Shown one piece after another: positions 11,418-13,492 of a stretch of 13,492 nt of DNA (its first letter is position 1; every line of letters starts with the position of its first letter). Under the pieces are notes generated by a model. That model worked only from the letters and a program-made list of their open reading frames with translations, did not search any database and was not told the origin of the DNA. Position numbers and translations under genes: made by a program. Source of the DNA: Spirochaetia bacterium (lineage in GTDB: Bacteria; Spirochaetota; Spirochaetia; PWKH01). Location: contig SKXS01000179.1 of assembly GCA_007128345.1 (NCBI GenBank), forward strand, positions 1-13,492, given 5' to 3'.

Positions 11418-13492
11418 GCAAGCGAAAGAGAATCCCGTCCATAGATTCATTCAAGGAGACTGCAGCATCCTGCAGGGAGGCGTTTCTCAAGGAGAAGAGC
11501 GGACCTGCAGTACTGGTATGTACCGGCGGAGGATGCATTGCGTCTGGTTCACTTGATACTGTCAGCGCCTTTGAAGAAGCGCTCAAGAAGCGGGGCCTGT
11601 CCGTACCTGTAAAGAAGACCGGGTGCATGGGACCTTGCTCTAAGGGGCCTGTTGTCCGGGTATCCCCTGAAGGTACCATGTACGAGGGGATTACTAAACT
11701 TGAAGTGCAGCGGATAGTAGACGAACACCTGGCAGGCGGAAGCATTGTGAAGGAACTGGCCCAGAAAGACAGTGAAGGCAAAGCAGCAGAGAACGACAAG
11801 GATACAAACTTCTTTGCGCCGCAGGAGCTTATTGTGCTGCGCAACAGCGGGCATATTGATCCCCTTGCCATTGAAGAGTATCTGGCCGTTGACGGGTATG
11901 CAGGTCTTGCCAAGAGCCTTGAAGAACTCTCATCAGAAGCCATTATTGACATTATGAAGCATTCAGGGCTCCGCGGCCGCGGAGGTGCCGGGTTTCCCAC
12001 CTGGCTTAAATGGAAATTTACCCATGATGCGGAAGACAAGGAGAAGTTTGTCCTGTGCAATGCTGATGAAGGAGACCCGGGCGCGTTCATGGACAGGAGC
12101 GTGCTGGAGGGGGATCCCCACAGTATCATAGAAGGCATGGCGATTGCTGCGTACACTGTCGGGGCAAGCCAGGGATACGTGTATGTCCGGGCAGAATACC
12201 CCCTCGCTATAGCGAGACTGCAGAAAGCTATTGAGCAGGCGAGGGAATGGGGATTCCTAGGAAAACGGATTCTCGGCACACGGTTCTGCTTTGACCTAGA
12301 AATCCGCATGGGATCTGGTGCCTTCGTCTGCGGTGAGGAAACCGCACTCATAAACTCCATAGAGGGTAAACGGGGAGAACCGCGGCCTCGGCCTCCATTC
12401 CCGGCAGCTAAGGGTCTATGGGGAAAACCAACCCTGCTCAATAATGTGGAAACCTATGCCAATGTTGCCACTATTATTTTCCAGGGAGCTGAATGGTACG
12501 CCCGATTCGGATCGGAAGACAGCAAGGGGACCAAGGTGTTTGCCCTTGCAGGATCGGTGAACAACACCGGGTTAGTGGAAGTCCCTATCGGCACTCCCCT
12601 GGGAGATATTGTTTTTGATGTCGGCGGTGGCGTAAAGAACGGAAGAGAATTCAAAGCTGCCCAGATCGGCGGCCCCTCAGGAGGATGCATACCCAAACAG
12701 CACCTCAATGTTCCGCTTGACTACAATCCCCTCATAGAACTTGGCTCCATTATGGGATCGGGGGGCATGATCGTCATGGATGATACCGCATGTATGGTGG
12801 ATGTCGCCAGGTACTTCCTTGAATTCGTGCAGGAGGAATCCTGCGGTAAATGTGTCCCCTGCAGGGTGGGCACAAAACGAATGCTGGAAATCCTGACACG
12901 CATCTGTGACGGCGAAGGAAAGGAAGGAGACATAGAGGCGCTTATCGATCTCGGGAATAATATCAGGGAGACCGCGCTGTGCGGCCTGGGACAGACAGCT
13001 CCCAATCCTGTGCTTTCAACCATCAGGCACTTTCGAGCTGAGTACGAAGAGCACATTCGGGACTTCCACTGTGAGGCAGGCGTATGTGCCGGTCTTGTCC
13101 GGGCATCCTGCCAGAGCGCGTGCCCTGCGCATGTTGATGTCCCCGGTTTCGTCTCTCTGGTCGGAGAAGGGCGATACGCTGAAGCACTCAAGCTTCACCG
13201 TGAACGGAATCCCTTTGCCGCAGTTACCGCCCGGGTATGTTTTCATACTTGTGAGGACAAATGCCAGCGTATTTCCATGGATGAATCAGTCTCCGTCCGG
13301 GCGGTCAAGAGATTCCTGGTTGACCAGGAAGTAACCATCCAGACTCCGGAGGCTCTCCTGAGCGATACGAATGCCGGCAAAAAAGTCGCCATAATCGGTG
13401 CGGGACCTGCAGGTCTTTCCTGCGCATATTTCCTCTGCCGTCTCGGATACCGGCCTACGATATTTGAATCGGCCCCCAGACCTGGCGGCATA
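11414..13492 (+). CDS. NuoF/HydB-like flavoprotein fused to a GltD/NfnB-type oxidoreductase domain (3' end beyond window)
   Basis: The frame is open from ATG 11414 to the last base (693 codons, no stop). Domains in order: a thioredoxin-like [2Fe-2S] domain with C36, C41, C71 and C75; a NuoF core with GLRGRGGAGFPT (185-196) and CNADEGDPGAF (215-225) for FMN/NADH; and a [4Fe-4S] site C477, C480, C483 (ESCGKCVPC) and C523. At CEAGVC (553-558), where HydB/HndC proteins normally pass into a ferredoxin domain, the chain changes to a GltD/NfnB-like Fe-S module: C566-x3-C570-P, then RVCFHTCEDKC with C609, C613 and C617. A Rossmann FAD motif follows (GAGPAG 662-667, then FES at 684-686). Two flavin/NAD(P)H sites in one chain suggest a bifurcating or transhydrogenase enzyme. 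One oddity is T-W-L-K-W at 196-200, where the family usually has T-G-L-K-W. Confidence 0.9.
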   Translation, partial: MSKRKRIPSIDSFKETAASCREAFLKEKSGPAVLVCTGGGCIASGSLDTVSAFEEALKKRGLSVPVKKTGCMGPCSKGPVVRVSPEGTMYEGITKLEVQRIVDEHLAGGSIVKELAQKDSEGKAAENDKDTNFFAPQELIVLRNSGHIDPLAIEEYLAVDGYAGLAKSLEELSSEAIIDIMKHSGLRGRGGAGFPTWLKWKFTHDAEDKEKFVLCNADEGDPGAFMDRSVLEGDPHSIIEGMAIAAYTVGASQGYVYVRAEYPLAIARLQKAIEQAREWGFLGKRILGTRFCFDLEIRMGSGAFVCGEETALINSIEGKRGEPRPRPPFPAAKGLWGKPTLLNNVETYANVATIIFQGAEWYARFGSEDSKGTKVFALAGSVNNTGLVEVPIGTPLGDIVFDVGGGVKNGREFKAAQIGGPSGGCIPKQHLNVPLDYNPLIELGSIMGSGGMIVMDDTACMVDVARYFLEFVQEESCGKCVPCRVGTKRMLEILTRICDGEGKEGDIEALIDLGNNIRETALCGLGQTAPNPVLSTIRHFRAEYEEHIRDFHCEAGVCAGLVRASCQSACPAHVDVPGFVSLVGEGRYAEALKLHRERNPFAAVTARVCFHTCEDKCQRISMDESVSVRAVKRFLVDQEVTIQTPEALLSDTNAGKKVAIIGAGPAGLSCAYFLCRLGYRPTIFESAPRPGGI

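Noticed and set aside
11362..12441. Long open frame on the minus strand (359 codons) opposite the NuoF-like gene
   Set aside because: It lies fully antisense to a well-supported conserved gene, has low-complexity Ser/Arg/Pro-rich content, and resembles no family. It is a shadow of codon use on the plus strand.
13070..13110. Two separate genes (NuoF then GltD) joined only by a missed stop
   Set aside because: Reading every codon from 11414 to 13492 showed no stop, and no ribosome site with a start codon was evident at the domain boundary, so a fusion is the simplest reading.
1..13492. CRISPR arrays, tRNA or rRNA genes, insertion sequences, integrases
   Set aside because: No regularly spaced direct repeats, no tRNA-like cloverleaf and no transposase-like frame were seen on either strand by eye.

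Overview
The window most likely comes from an anaerobic or fermentative spirochaete. The best taxonomic clue is the tandem pair of UPF0164/FadL-like outer-membrane barrel genes, a family I know mainly from Treponema and relatives. An ADP-forming acyl-CoA synthetase end and a NuoE/NuoF-type flavin/Fe-S operon fit anaerobic energy metabolism. This assignment is inference; no rRNA or other phylogenetic marker is present. Genes are densely packed with balanced base composition, and the spacers are AT-rich.

Layout. Positions 1-405 hold the 3' end of an ADP-forming acyl-CoA synthetase gene (ATP-grasp part). Positions 474-3034 hold two diverged UPF0164-type barrel paralogues in tandem. Positions 3035-3417 are non-coding: first a run of three tight hairpins (about 3086-3194), then a near-consensus promoter. 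Positions 3418-4671 encode a eukaryote-like argininosuccinate synthase (argG). Positions 4715-6063, minus strand, form a two-gene unit: an ArsR/SmtB regulator with an intact alpha-5 zinc site, translationally coupled to a SO_0444/ArsP-like metal permease, with a palindromic operator candidate in front. Divergent from it are a beta-hydroxyacid dehydrogenase (6294-7211) and citrate synthase (7320-8609). A strong hairpin at 8620-8645 separates citrate synthase from a convergent MFS transporter (8662-9843, minus). The MFS gene shares a compact overlapping promoter with a divergent YuiD/DUF212 membrane protein (9899-10354). Directly after that gene lies a 3'-terminal scrap of a GlnQ-type ABC ATPase (10354-10536), then a terminator and an AT-rich spacer.

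From 10866 to the window end there is an electron-transfer operon: a NuoE/HydC-like [2Fe-2S] thioredoxin-fold subunit, overlapping by ATGA with a NuoF/HydB-like flavoprotein. The C-terminal ferredoxin module usual in HydB is replaced by a GltD/NfnB-type Fe-S plus FAD/NAD(P)H oxidoreductase domain. The frame is open to the last base, so the gene is incomplete here. This NuoF-GltD fusion, with two predicted pyridine-nucleotide flavin sites in one chain, is the most interesting item in the window and suggests a bifurcating or transhydrogenase-type complex.

Other items worth attention are the three-hairpin RNA candidate with two mutually exclusive pairings, the zinc-sensing efflux unit, the predicted leaderless MFS gene, and the ABC ATPase remnant.
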